Source: Actinomycetota bacterium (GTDB lineage: Bacteria; Actinomycetota; Actinomycetes; Actinomycetales; Microbacteriaceae). From it: a DNA stretch of 35,003 nt. The translations under genes and the position numbers were made by a program. Shown piece by piece: positions 17,756 through 24,690 of this stretch. The notes beneath the pieces are model-generated. The model ran no database searches. It saw nothing but the letters and a program-made list of their open reading frames with translations, and had not been told where the DNA came from. Position 1 is the first letter of the stretch, and every line of letters begins with the position of its first letter. The stretch covers positions 1 to 35,003 of the forward strand of contig JAUZFR010000161.1 of NCBI GenBank assembly GCA_030840335.1. The letters run 5' to 3'.

Positions 17756-18499
17756 ATGACCAAAGCAGTAGGCATCGACATCGGCGGCACAGGAATCAAG
17801 GGAGCGCTCGTCAACGTCGAGACCGGTGAACTGCTGACCGACCGGATCAAGGTGGACACCCCCGACGGCGGGCGGCCCGAAGACATCGTCCAGGTCGTGG
17901 TCAAGATCATCGAGCAGCTGAACCCGGGAAGCGATGTCAAGGTCGGGGTGTGCTTCCCCGCCGTGGTCATCAAGGGCCGGACTATGTCCGCTGCGAACGT
18001 CTCGAAGAAGTGGATCGGCCTGGAGGCGGAGAAGCTGTTCGAACAGGCGCTCAAGCGCGACATCCGGTTTGTCAACGACGCGGATGCAGCGGGCGTCGCT
18101 GAGGTGCGGTTTGGCGCGGCGAAGAACGTGGATGGCGTGGTCATCCTCACAACACTCGGAACAGGCATCGGAAGCGCGCTCATCTACAACGGCGTGCTTG
18201 TGCCCAACACCGAGCTCGGCCACCTCGAAGTCGACGGCACAGACGCGGAAAAGAAGGCGTCGTACATGGCCAAGGAACGGGAAAACCTGTCGTGGGAGAA
18301 GTGGGCGAAGCGATTGCAGAAGTATTACGAAGTCGTCGAGGCGCTGTTCTCGCCCGATCTCATCATCGTCGGCGGCGGAGTTTCAAAGAGCTACGAGGAC
18401 TTCCTGCCACTGCTCAAACTCCGTGCGCCAATCGTTCCGGCCCAACTGCGGAACAACGCGGGCATCCTCGGCGCGGCGGCACTGGCGGTTCACGAGTAG
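17756..18499 (+). CDS. ppgK: Polyphosphate glucokinase
   Basis: Phosphorylates glucose to glucose 6-phosphate with inorganic polyphosphate, and in many enzymes with ATP as well. The 247-residue ROK-fold protein has AVGIDIGGTGIKGALVN at the start (phosphate-binding loop), FVNDADAAGVAE with the catalytic aspartate, TTLGTGIGSALIYNGVLVP and TELGHLEVDG, and a C-terminal IIVGGGVSKSYEDFLPLL, all typical of actinobacterial PpgK. AAGGA precedes the ATG at 17756. The MDR oxidoreductase begins three bases after the stop and is likely translated from the same message. Confidence 0.93.
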   Translation: MTKAVGIDIGGTGIKGALVNVETGELLTDRIKVDTPDGGRPEDIVQVVVKIIEQLNPGSDVKVGVCFPAVVIKGRTMSAANVSKKWIGLEAEKLFEQALKRDIRFVNDADAAGVAEVRFGAAKNVDGVVILTTLGTGIGSALIYNGVLVPNTELGHLEVDGTDAEKKASYMAKERENLSWEKWAKRLQKYYEVVEALFSPDLIIVGGGVSKSYEDFLPLLKLRAPIVPAQLRNNAGILGAAALAVHE

Positions 18500-18502
18500 C
18501 CC

Positions 18503-19444
18503 ATGAGGGCGGCGCAGTACGACCGCTACGGAGGCCCCGACGTCATCCATCTCGCCGAGGCACCCACTCCTGCGGCTCGCAGCGGGCGCATTCTTGTCGC
18601 CGTGCACGGCTCGAGTGTCAACCCGGTCGAAGCACGCGTACGCAGCGGAGCGTTCCGCTTCGTGACGGGATCGAAGTTTCCGAAGAACGTCGGAATGGAC
18701 TTTGCGGGCGAGATCGTCTCGCTCGGCGACGGAGTTTCCGGCTGGACGGTCGGCGATCGCGTCTGGGGATTCACCGGCGGGCTGCCGCTTGGCAGGATCG
18801 GCGCTGCTGCCGAGCTCCTCTCGGTGAAGCCCAAATGGATCTCCCGCGCCGCAACGAGCATCGACCTCGTAACCGCGGGCGGCATGCCGATGGTCGGGTC
18901 GACAGCGATCATCGCGTTGCGACACCACGCGAAGCTGGTCGCTGGCGAACGGCTGCTTGTCCGGGGAGCGAGCGGTGGTGTCGGATCCGTCGCAGTGCAG
19001 CTCGGGGTGGCGCTCGGGGCGCGAGTAACCGCAACCGCCAGCGCGACCAACCTCGATTTCGTGCGGTCGCTCGGGGCGACTGAGGCGTTCGACTATCGCA
19101 CTACCCGGCCGAGCGATCTCAGCGCGTTCGACGTCATCCTCGACCTCAGCGGCACGCAGGTTCCCGACTATCACCGGCTGCTCGCGCGCGGCGGACGGAT
19201 GGTGACGACCGCTGTTAACAACGTGGGCTTCTTCCTGGCGTCCCAGCTTCTTGGCCCCCGCCGAGTGCGCGCCTTCACGGCTATGCCTCGCACGAGATAT
19301 TTCGCAGACCTCGCGGAGCTCGTCGACTCCGGGCGCATCGTGCCAGTCGTCGGAGGCGTTCATCCGCTCGCCGAGACGGCTGCCGCCCACGCCGCGCTCG
19401 AGAGCGGCACCCGCGGCAAACAGATCATCGACGTTCGCGCCTGA
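18503..19444 (+). CDS. MDR-family zinc-independent oxidoreductase
   Basis: A 313-residue NAD(P)H-dependent oxidoreductase related to quinone oxidoreductases. The N-terminal catalytic fold shows AAQYDRYGGPDVIHLAE, VHGSSVNPVEARVRSGAF and VGMDFAGEIVSLGDGVSGW. The Rossmann part carries LLVRGASGGVGSVAVQLG, the NADPH-type A-S-G-G-V-G loop. The zinc-site cysteines of classical alcohol dehydrogenases are absent. The start codon lies three bases after the ppgK stop with no clear ribosome site of its own, so it probably depends on translational coupling. The physiological substrate cannot be inferred. Confidence 0.88.
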   Translation: MRAAQYDRYGGPDVIHLAEAPTPAARSGRILVAVHGSSVNPVEARVRSGAFRFVTGSKFPKNVGMDFAGEIVSLGDGVSGWTVGDRVWGFTGGLPLGRIGAAAELLSVKPKWISRAATSIDLVTAGGMPMVGSTAIIALRHHAKLVAGERLLVRGASGGVGSVAVQLGVALGARVTATASATNLDFVRSLGATEAFDYRTTRPSDLSAFDVILDLSGTQVPDYHRLLARGGRMVTTAVNNVGFFLASQLLGPRRVRAFTAMPRTRYFADLAELVDSGRIVPVVGGVHPLAETAAAHAALESGTRGKQIIDVRA

Positions 19445-19476
19445 CCTTTCGCAAATTCAGGAGTTCCGTCACGGCT

Positions 19477-19495
19477 GGATAGGGTCGCCTATCCT
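19477..19495 (+). promoter_or_regulatory. Inverted repeat overlapping a -10 box before the VIT1-like gene
   Basis: GGATAGG (19477-19483) and CCTATCC (19488-19494) form a perfect 7-bp dyad with a four-base centre; TATCCT at 19490-19495 reads as a -10 box for the gene starting at 19534. It could be an operator, or the terminator hairpin of the preceding oxidoreductase gene. No -35 is clear. Confidence 0.45.
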
Positions 19496-19533
19496 TGCTG
19501 GAAACTGCGCGGCCGGAGTGCTTTGGTAGGAAC

Positions 19534-20262
19534 ATGACCTCAGTTGCCGACCTGATTCCGGGGATGCGCTCACGCCAACCCGAAGGTTTGGCGAGCCGGC
19601 TCAACTGGCTTCGCGCCGGCGTGCTGGGCGCCAACGACGGCATCGTCTCGGTCGCGGCAATCGTGGTCGGCGTCGCCGGCGCCACCGCCGCGAGCGCGCC
19701 GATCCTCACCGCCGGTCTCGCAGGCCTCGTCGGAGGCGCCATTTCGATGGCACTCGGCGAGTACGTGTCGGTGAGCAGCCAGCGCGACACGCAGCGCACG
19801 CTGATCACTCGGGAGCGTCTCGAACTCGAGAGCGACCCCGAAACCAAACTCGATCAGCTCGCGAGCCTGTACGAGGCAAAGGGCCTGACGTCGAAGACCG
19901 CGCACGCAGTTGCCGTCGAACTGACCGAACAGGATGCGCTGGGCGCGCATCTCGAGGCCAAACTTCACATCGACGAGGATGATGTGGCCAGCCCCTGGCA
20001 CGCCGCCCTCGCATCCGCTGTCGCGTTCATCGTCGGCGGTGTGCTGCCGCTGCTGGCGATTCTGCTGCTGCCGTCCGCCGTTCGAATCCCTGTCACATTC
20101 GTCGCTGTTCTCATCGCCCTCGCTCTGACCGGCGCGACGAGCGCGCGCATCGGCGGAAGCCCGGTGCTCCGCGCGACCATCCGTGTTGTCATCGGCGGCG
20201 CGCTCGCCCTCGCCGCGACCTATGTCATCGGCCACCTCCTCGGCGCGAGCGGCATGGTCTAA
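19534..20262 (+). CDS. VIT1/CCC1 family membrane transporter
   Basis: A 242-residue integral membrane protein of the VIT1/CCC1 family, whose members move ferrous iron or manganese out of the cytoplasm. Signature blocks are GVLGANDGIVSVAAIVVGVA in the first helix and GLVGGAISMALGEYVSVSSQ in the second, followed by a charged cytoplasmic helical segment (residues about 85-160, rich in Glu, Asp and His) that binds metal in this family. Three further membrane helices end at the C-terminus. The ATG at 19534 is preceded by GGTAGGAAC. Metal specificity is not readable. The flavocytochrome gene that follows suggests a link to iron, but that is a weak inference. Confidence 0.9.
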   Translation: MTSVADLIPGMRSRQPEGLASRLNWLRAGVLGANDGIVSVAAIVVGVAGATAASAPILTAGLAGLVGGAISMALGEYVSVSSQRDTQRTLITRERLELESDPETKLDQLASLYEAKGLTSKTAHAVAVELTEQDALGAHLEAKLHIDEDDVASPWHAALASAVAFIVGGVLPLLAILLLPSAVRIPVTFVAVLIALALTGATSARIGGSPVLRATIRVVIGGALALAATYVIGHLLGASGMV

Positions 20263-20382
20263 CCACTCACCGTCCAGCGCACCCGGAAAAGACCCACAGG
20301 TGCCACTGAGGCGCCGCATGGCCATTTCATAGGTTGAGCGTTCACTGTGGAGATCTCCAGAGCCGAACCGGAGGTGGCCAGA

Positions 20383-21789
20383 GTGACGACTTCGACAGGA
20401 GTGCGCCCCGGCTCCACTTCGCAGTCGCACAATAGGCAGATGCGCTTCAAACGCCGCACCGCGGCATCCGACACCATGGCGATCGTTGCCGTCGTCTCCA
20501 TCGCGATTGCGGTCGCGTTGTTCCTCGCCACAGGCGGTCCACGACAGTTCGGCACGGTCGCGGCGAGCGTCACCAGCCTCGGCATCATCGCCGGGCTGAT
20601 CGGTACCGACCTCGTGCTGATCATGCTGGTGCTGGCCGCGCGTATTCCGTTCATCGACCACACCGTGGGCAACGATCGCGCAATGGCGCTTCACCGCAAG
20701 CTCGGAAAGCCAGCCCTATATCTCCTGCTGGGCCACGGCGTCGTTCTCCTCATCGGATATGCTCTCGCCGCCAAGGTCGACCCGGTCGCCGAAGTGGGCG
20801 CGATGTGGGCGCTGCCGGATCTCCCACTCGCATTTGTGGCGCTCGGCCTCTTTCTGGTCGTCGTGGTCACGTCGGTCGTCGCGGTTCGTCGCCGGTTCCC
20901 TTACGAGTTTTGGCATGTCATCCATTTGCTGAGCTATTTCGCCGTGCTTTTCGCGCTCCCCCACGAACTCAGCGAAGGTGGAGTGCTCGCCGAGGGAAGC
21001 GCAGAGCGCGTGTACTGGATCGCGCTCTACGTCGTCGCATTCGGGGCGATCGCGGTGTTTCGATTTGGCGAACCGCTCGTCAAGAGCCTTCGTCACGACA
21101 TCCGAGTCGCAGCCATCGAGGTCGTCGGCCCTAACGTGGTCTCGCTGCATCTCTCCGGCCGGCATCTGGAGTCCCTGCGGTCGAGCGGAGGACAATTCTT
21201 CATCTGGCGCTTCTGGACAGGGAAGACCTGGTGGCACTCGCATCCCATCTCGATGTCGTCGATCCCCACCGGCAGCGAGGTGAGAATCACGGTTCGAGCA
21301 CTCGGCAACGGCTCTACCCGTCTCGGGATGCTGCCCGTGGGCACTCGGGTGTGGATCGAGGGTCCCTACGGGCTGTTCACGGATGCTGCGCGAACGGCAC
21401 CGAAGCTCGCGATTGTCGCGGCGGGAATCGGCATCACTCCGGTGCGCGCCCTGCTCGAGGACTCGCGCCTCGCTCCCGACGAGGCAACGATCATGCTCCG
21501 CGCCTCAAGCGAGAGCGACCGCTACCTGTGGGATGAGATGCAGCAGCTCGCGGATCGAAGCGGGGCCGCGCTCTACACCGCCGTCGGCGCTCGACCCGCT
21601 GGGGTCGACACATGGCTGTCTGAGCGGGATCTCGCGCGGGGAGTGAGCCTCCGATCGGCGTTCCCTGACCTATTGGTTTCGGACCTGTACGTCTGCGGCC
21701 CGCAGTCCTGGACTGATCTCGTCGTAGAGGACGCCCGCGCCGCCGGTCTCCCCGCCCATCAGATCCACACCGAGCGATTCGACTGGTGA
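20383..21789 (+). CDS. Ferric reductase-like transmembrane flavocytochrome
   Basis: A 468-residue membrane oxidoreductase. About six hydrophobic helices come first, with candidate haem ligands in MALHRKLGKPALYLLLGHGV and FWHVIHLLSYF, matching the ferric reductase transmembrane domain. A soluble FAD/NAD(P)H reductase module follows: HSHPISMSSIP for flavin, PKLAIVAAGIGITPVRALLE for the nucleotide, and LYVCGPQSWTDLV near the end. Electrons would pass from NAD(P)H via FAD and haem to the outer face. The start at GTG 20383 has GGAGGT seven bases before; an in-frame GTG at 20347 has none. The FMN-binding gene begins 10 bases after the stop, and the two probably act together. Confidence 0.9.
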   Translation: MTTSTGVRPGSTSQSHNRQMRFKRRTAASDTMAIVAVVSIAIAVALFLATGGPRQFGTVAASVTSLGIIAGLIGTDLVLIMLVLAARIPFIDHTVGNDRAMALHRKLGKPALYLLLGHGVVLLIGYALAAKVDPVAEVGAMWALPDLPLAFVALGLFLVVVVTSVVAVRRRFPYEFWHVIHLLSYFAVLFALPHELSEGGVLAEGSAERVYWIALYVVAFGAIAVFRFGEPLVKSLRHDIRVAAIEVVGPNVVSLHLSGRHLESLRSSGGQFFIWRFWTGKTWWHSHPISMSSIPTGSEVRITVRALGNGSTRLGMLPVGTRVWIEGPYGLFTDAARTAPKLAIVAAGIGITPVRALLEDSRLAPDEATIMLRASSESDRYLWDEMQQLADRSGAALYTAVGARPAGVDTWLSERDLARGVSLRSAFPDLLVSDLYVCGPQSWTDLVVEDARAAGLPAHQIHTERFDW

Positions 21790-21799
21790 GGTTCCGCGA

Positions 21800-22195
21800 A
21801 TGAGAACCAGAGTCGTGGTCGGAAGTGTCCTCGCCTCGGCCGCCGTGCTGGGAATCGCCTGGGGCATCGGCTCGGCATCGCCCACCATCACCGGCACATC
21901 CACGACGGGGAAGCTGACTGACGGCACGTACGCCGGCTCCAGCGTGCAGACACGCTTTGGCACGGTGCAGGTACAGATCACCGTCTCCAGCGGAAAGATC
22001 ACCGACGTCACCGCGCTCCATCTGACGGATGCCGAGCAGCGATCCGTCGATATCAGCAACCAGGCCGCGCCAATTCTTCGCTCGGAGGTGCTGGCGGCCC
22101 AATCCGCCAGTGTCAATGTCGTCAGTGGGGCTACCTACACGACCGAGGGTTATCTCACCTCGCTGCAGGCCGCGCTCGACAAGGCCAGCGCGTGA
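21800..22195 (+). CDS. Exported FMN-binding domain protein
   Basis: A 131-residue protein with an N-terminal signal anchor (VVVGSVLASAAVLGIAWGIG) and one FMN-binding domain as in RnfG/NqrC. The flavinylation motif SGATYT ends at Thr114, the residue to which ApbE would attach FMN covalently. GAGGT lies eight bases before the ATG, and only 10 bases separate it from the flavocytochrome gene, so this is an operon. The pair fits extracytosolic electron transfer systems that join a ferric-reductase-type membrane protein to a flavinylated carrier. No ApbE gene is in the window. Confidence 0.9.
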   Translation: MRTRVVVGSVLASAAVLGIAWGIGSASPTITGTSTTGKLTDGTYAGSSVQTRFGTVQVQITVSSGKITDVTALHLTDAEQRSVDISNQAAPILRSEVLAAQSASVNVVSGATYTTEGYLTSLQAALDKASA

Positions 22196-22221
22196 CGCGC
22201 GTGTCCGACGAGGCCTGAGGG

Positions 22222-22613
22222 GCAAACGGGCCGACCGTACGCCGGGTTCTGTCCCGGCGCCCGAAGGCGCCTTCGACGGCCATCTATCTACGATGTGCGT
22301 TGCCGCACACCTCTAGCGGTCTACCCGGAAACTGGGCGAGCAGCCCGTAACGCTTCCTGTCTGACCTTGCTCCGGGCGAGGTTTACATAGCGAACCCGAT
22401 CACTCGGGCTCCTGGTGGTCTCTTACACCGCCGTTTCACCCTTACCCCCGGCATATGCCCGAAGGCACAGGCCGGTGGCGGTCTGCTTTCTGTTGCACTG
22501 TCTCGCGGATTGCTCCGGGTGGGTGTTACCCACCGCCCTGCTCTATGGAGCCCGGACGTTCCTCGGTGCTCTCCCTAAGAAGAACAACGCGACCGTCTCG
22601 TCGACCCGTTTGC
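22222..22613 (-). ncRNA. rnpB: RNase P RNA (bacterial class A)
   Basis: The catalytic RNA that trims the 5' ends of tRNA precursors. On the minus strand the ends pair as helix P1 (GCAAACGGG near 22613 and CCCGTTTGC near 22222). Conserved blocks are GAGGAACGTCCGGGCTCC, ACAGAAAGCAGACCGCC, GGTAAGGGTGAAACGGCGG followed by TGTAAGAGACCACCAG, and GACAGAACCCGGCGTAC near the 3' end. About 392 bases, the usual size. It lies 16 bases after the rnhA stop. The ends are set by P1 pairing and may be off by a few bases. Confidence 0.95.
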
Positions 22614-22629
22614 TTTTGAAGGATACCGT

Positions 22630-23091
22630 CTACTCGAACGCGACGGTTCGCTTCTGATGCCCGGCTGGCCCGCGCACGAACGAGAGCTTCTTATCCATCG
22701 TCTCGTTCGCGATGCGGTCGGCGCGGGAATTCTCGGCGCGGGGCATCCACTCGAAACTGACCGGGGTGCCGGTCAGAAGTCGGCGCGCTTCCGCGGCGAG
22801 GTCGGCCATGGCCGGATGCTTGATCTTCCATCGACCACTCATCTGTTCGACGACGAGCTTCGAGTCCATGCGGATGTGCAGGTTGGCATTCGGATCGATC
22901 TCAAGTGCCTTGCGGATGCCCGAAATCATGCCCGTGTATTCGGCCACGTTGTTGGATGCGATGCCGGTGTACGTGCCGATCTCCGCAAGAATCTCGCCGG
23001 TGGCCGCATCGATGACGATCGCCCCGCCGCCAGAGATACCGGGATTGCCGCGGGATCCGCCATCGGCTTCGACGATCAGTTCACGGGCCAT
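22630..23091 (-). CDS. rnhA: Ribonuclease HI
   Basis: Cuts the RNA strand of RNA-DNA hybrids. The 153-residue protein contains all four acidic active-site residues: D10 (VEADGGSRGNPG), E51 (NVAEYTGM), D76 (IRMDSKLVVEQM) and D125 (NSRADRIAN). Mycobacterial neighbours at this place are fused to a C-terminal acid phosphatase (CobC-like) domain; here the protein ends after RNase HI. The start at 23091 shares one base with the stop of the upstream zinc-ribbon gene (TAATG), so the two are coupled. A longer frame to 23142 is not needed. Confidence 0.93.
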   Translation of the reverse strand: MARELIVEADGGSRGNPGISGGGAIVIDAATGEILAEIGTYTGIASNNVAEYTGMISGIRKALEIDPNANLHIRMDSKLVVEQMSGRWKIKHPAMADLAAEARRLLTGTPVSFEWMPRAENSRADRIANETMDKKLSFVRGPAGHQKRTVAFE

Positions 23092-23831
23092 TACAGTCCG
23101 GACTCCGACGTGCGCACGAGGATGGCGTTGGAGTCCGGGCACATCAGCACATCATCGGGCGCGGAGTTGCGGATCGCGACCATGTCGTTCTCATTCAGTT
23201 TGACGCCGCTCGCGCTCGAGACTCCGCCGCGAAGGTGCGATGCGCCCGTACCGTAGCGCTCGCGCTGCTTTTCGTACAGCGCGAGCAGATCGGCTGGGAC
23301 CTTGCCCGCGATCGTCAGCCGGTTTGCCGTCGCGTTGTTGCGCTCAGCGTCGATGGCCTTCATCGCTTCGTCGCGCTCGCCTTCGATGTCAGCCATCCGG
23401 CCCTGCAGTGCGCCCGCCTGGTCGGCCTGGCGTCCGACGACGGCTCCCTGCTCTTCGACCCGCTCCATCACCGAGAGCTCGATCTCCTCGAGATCGAACT
23501 GGCGCTTCTTCAGGGCGGCGAGCTCCTGCTCGAGAGCCGCGACATCCTTCACCGACGAGGATGCCTGCAGTCTCGCGCTGTCGCGGGTGATACGGGCCTC
23601 GACGACCGCGACATCCGACTCAACCCGGCTGAGTTCGAGGCGGGCATCCTCAAGTACACCCTTCTGTTCAGCGAGAGTCACGAGAAGTTCGGAATTCTCG
23701 ACAGCAAGCTGTTGCAAAGTCGCGTGCTGCGGCAGGCTCTTGGCGCGGTGCTGCAATTGAGCCAGCTTCGTGTCGATGGCCTGAAGATCGAGCAGCAGGG
23801 CCTGGTCTTCCTGGCTAGCTTTCAATGCCAT
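23091..23831 (-). CDS. Coiled-coil protein of the C4 zinc-ribbon family (ribbon degenerate)
   Basis: A 246-residue protein. Residues about 8-175 form a long coiled coil (LDLQAIDTKLAQLQHRAKS, AALEQELAALKKRQFDLEE), and the C-terminal 70 residues match the zinc-ribbon domain seen in relatives such as Rv2229c and Helicobacter HP0958. The usual four cysteines are nearly all missing: the ribbon part reads GVSSASGVKLNENDM and later DDVLMCPDSNAILVRT, with one cysteine only, so zinc binding is unlikely. The ATG at 23831 has GGGGA eight bases before; a TTG at 23846 is also in frame. It sits between nif3 and rnhA, the normal place in actinobacteria. Its function is unknown. Confidence 0.88.
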   Translation of the reverse strand: MALKASQEDQALLLDLQAIDTKLAQLQHRAKSLPQHATLQQLAVENSELLVTLAEQKGVLEDARLELSRVESDVAVVEARITRDSARLQASSSVKDVAALEQELAALKKRQFDLEEIELSVMERVEEQGAVVGRQADQAGALQGRMADIEGERDEAMKAIDAERNNATANRLTIAGKVPADLLALYEKQRERYGTGASHLRGGVSSASGVKLNENDMVAIRNSAPDDVLMCPDSNAILVRTSESGL

Positions 23832-23862
23832 ACGTTCGTTCCCCAATTAATTTGTGAAGCTC

Positions 23863-24681
23863 TCATTGAACCACCACGAAGTCCCACGGATCGGTGCGCA
23901 GGTCGCTCACCGTGACCGTAACCCCGTCGAGTGCGGTGCGAAGTTGTTCGGCTGCGACATCCAGCCACAGCCATTCGCTTGCCCAGTGGGACACGTCGAT
24001 GAGTGCGGGCCCGCCGGAGAGGAGCGCATTCTCGCGAAATTCTGACGCCGGGTGATGCCGCAGGTCAGAGGTGATGTACACGTCTGCCGAGATGACCGCA
24101 GGCTCACCGAGATACGCGTCTCCCGCGCCTGCGCAAATCGCAACCGCGGAAACGGGGTCGTCGAACCCGCCGGAGACACGGATGCCTCCGGCCGTCGCTG
24201 GAAGAATCTCGCCGAGGAGTCGTGCCAGCCGCCCGACAGTGGTCGGCTCGGCGAGAACGCCTACCCGACCGATGCCCCGCGACGAGGTCTCCCCCGCGAC
24301 GATGGGTCGTGAATCCACCAGCCCCAGCTTTTCGGCGAGGCTGGCGGAGGTTCCGGTCTCGACGACATCCGCGTTGGTGTGCGCGGCGAGAAGGCCGCAG
24401 GACGCACGGATCAGGCGGGCGAGGAGCGCGCCCTTGTAGCGGTCTTCCGCGACGCTGGTCACCCCACGCAGCAGCAGCGGATGGTGCGCGATCAGCAGGT
24501 CGGCTCCCTGCGAGATCGCCTCATCGACCGTGTCGGCAACGGCATCCACCGTGAGATGGATGCGGGAGATGGGAGCGGCCAGATCACCGGAAATCAGCCC
24601 GGAGGCATCCCAGCTTTCCGCACCAGAAGCCGGCCAGAGTTCTTCCGTGACGGCAAGAACATCGGCGAGAGTGGCTGTCAC
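23863..24681 (-). CDS. Nif3-like dinuclear metal centre protein
   Basis: A 272-residue member of the Nif3/YbgI family, which forms toroidal hexamers with a two-metal site. Metal ligands are visible as LLIAHHPLLLRG (His pair), LLAAHTNADVVE (His, Asp) and, near the C-terminus, DVSHWASEWLWLD (His, Glu). Earlier text annotation as GTP cyclohydrolase type 2 is not well supported for the family, and the true activity is unsettled. The gene starts nine bases after the stop of the large permease fusion and is followed by the zinc-ribbon homologue at 31 bases, so all belong to one minus-strand transcription unit. Confidence 0.93.
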   Translation of the reverse strand: MTATLADVLAVTEELWPASGAESWDASGLISGDLAAPISRIHLTVDAVADTVDEAISQGADLLIAHHPLLLRGVTSVAEDRYKGALLARLIRASCGLLAAHTNADVVETGTSASLAEKLGLVDSRPIVAGETSSRGIGRVGVLAEPTTVGRLARLLGEILPATAGGIRVSGGFDDPVSAVAICAGAGDAYLGEPAVISADVYITSDLRHHPASEFRENALLSGGPALIDVSHWASEWLWLDVAAEQLRTALDGVTVTVSDLRTDPWDFVVVQ

Positions 24682-24690
24682 GAGCCCAGT

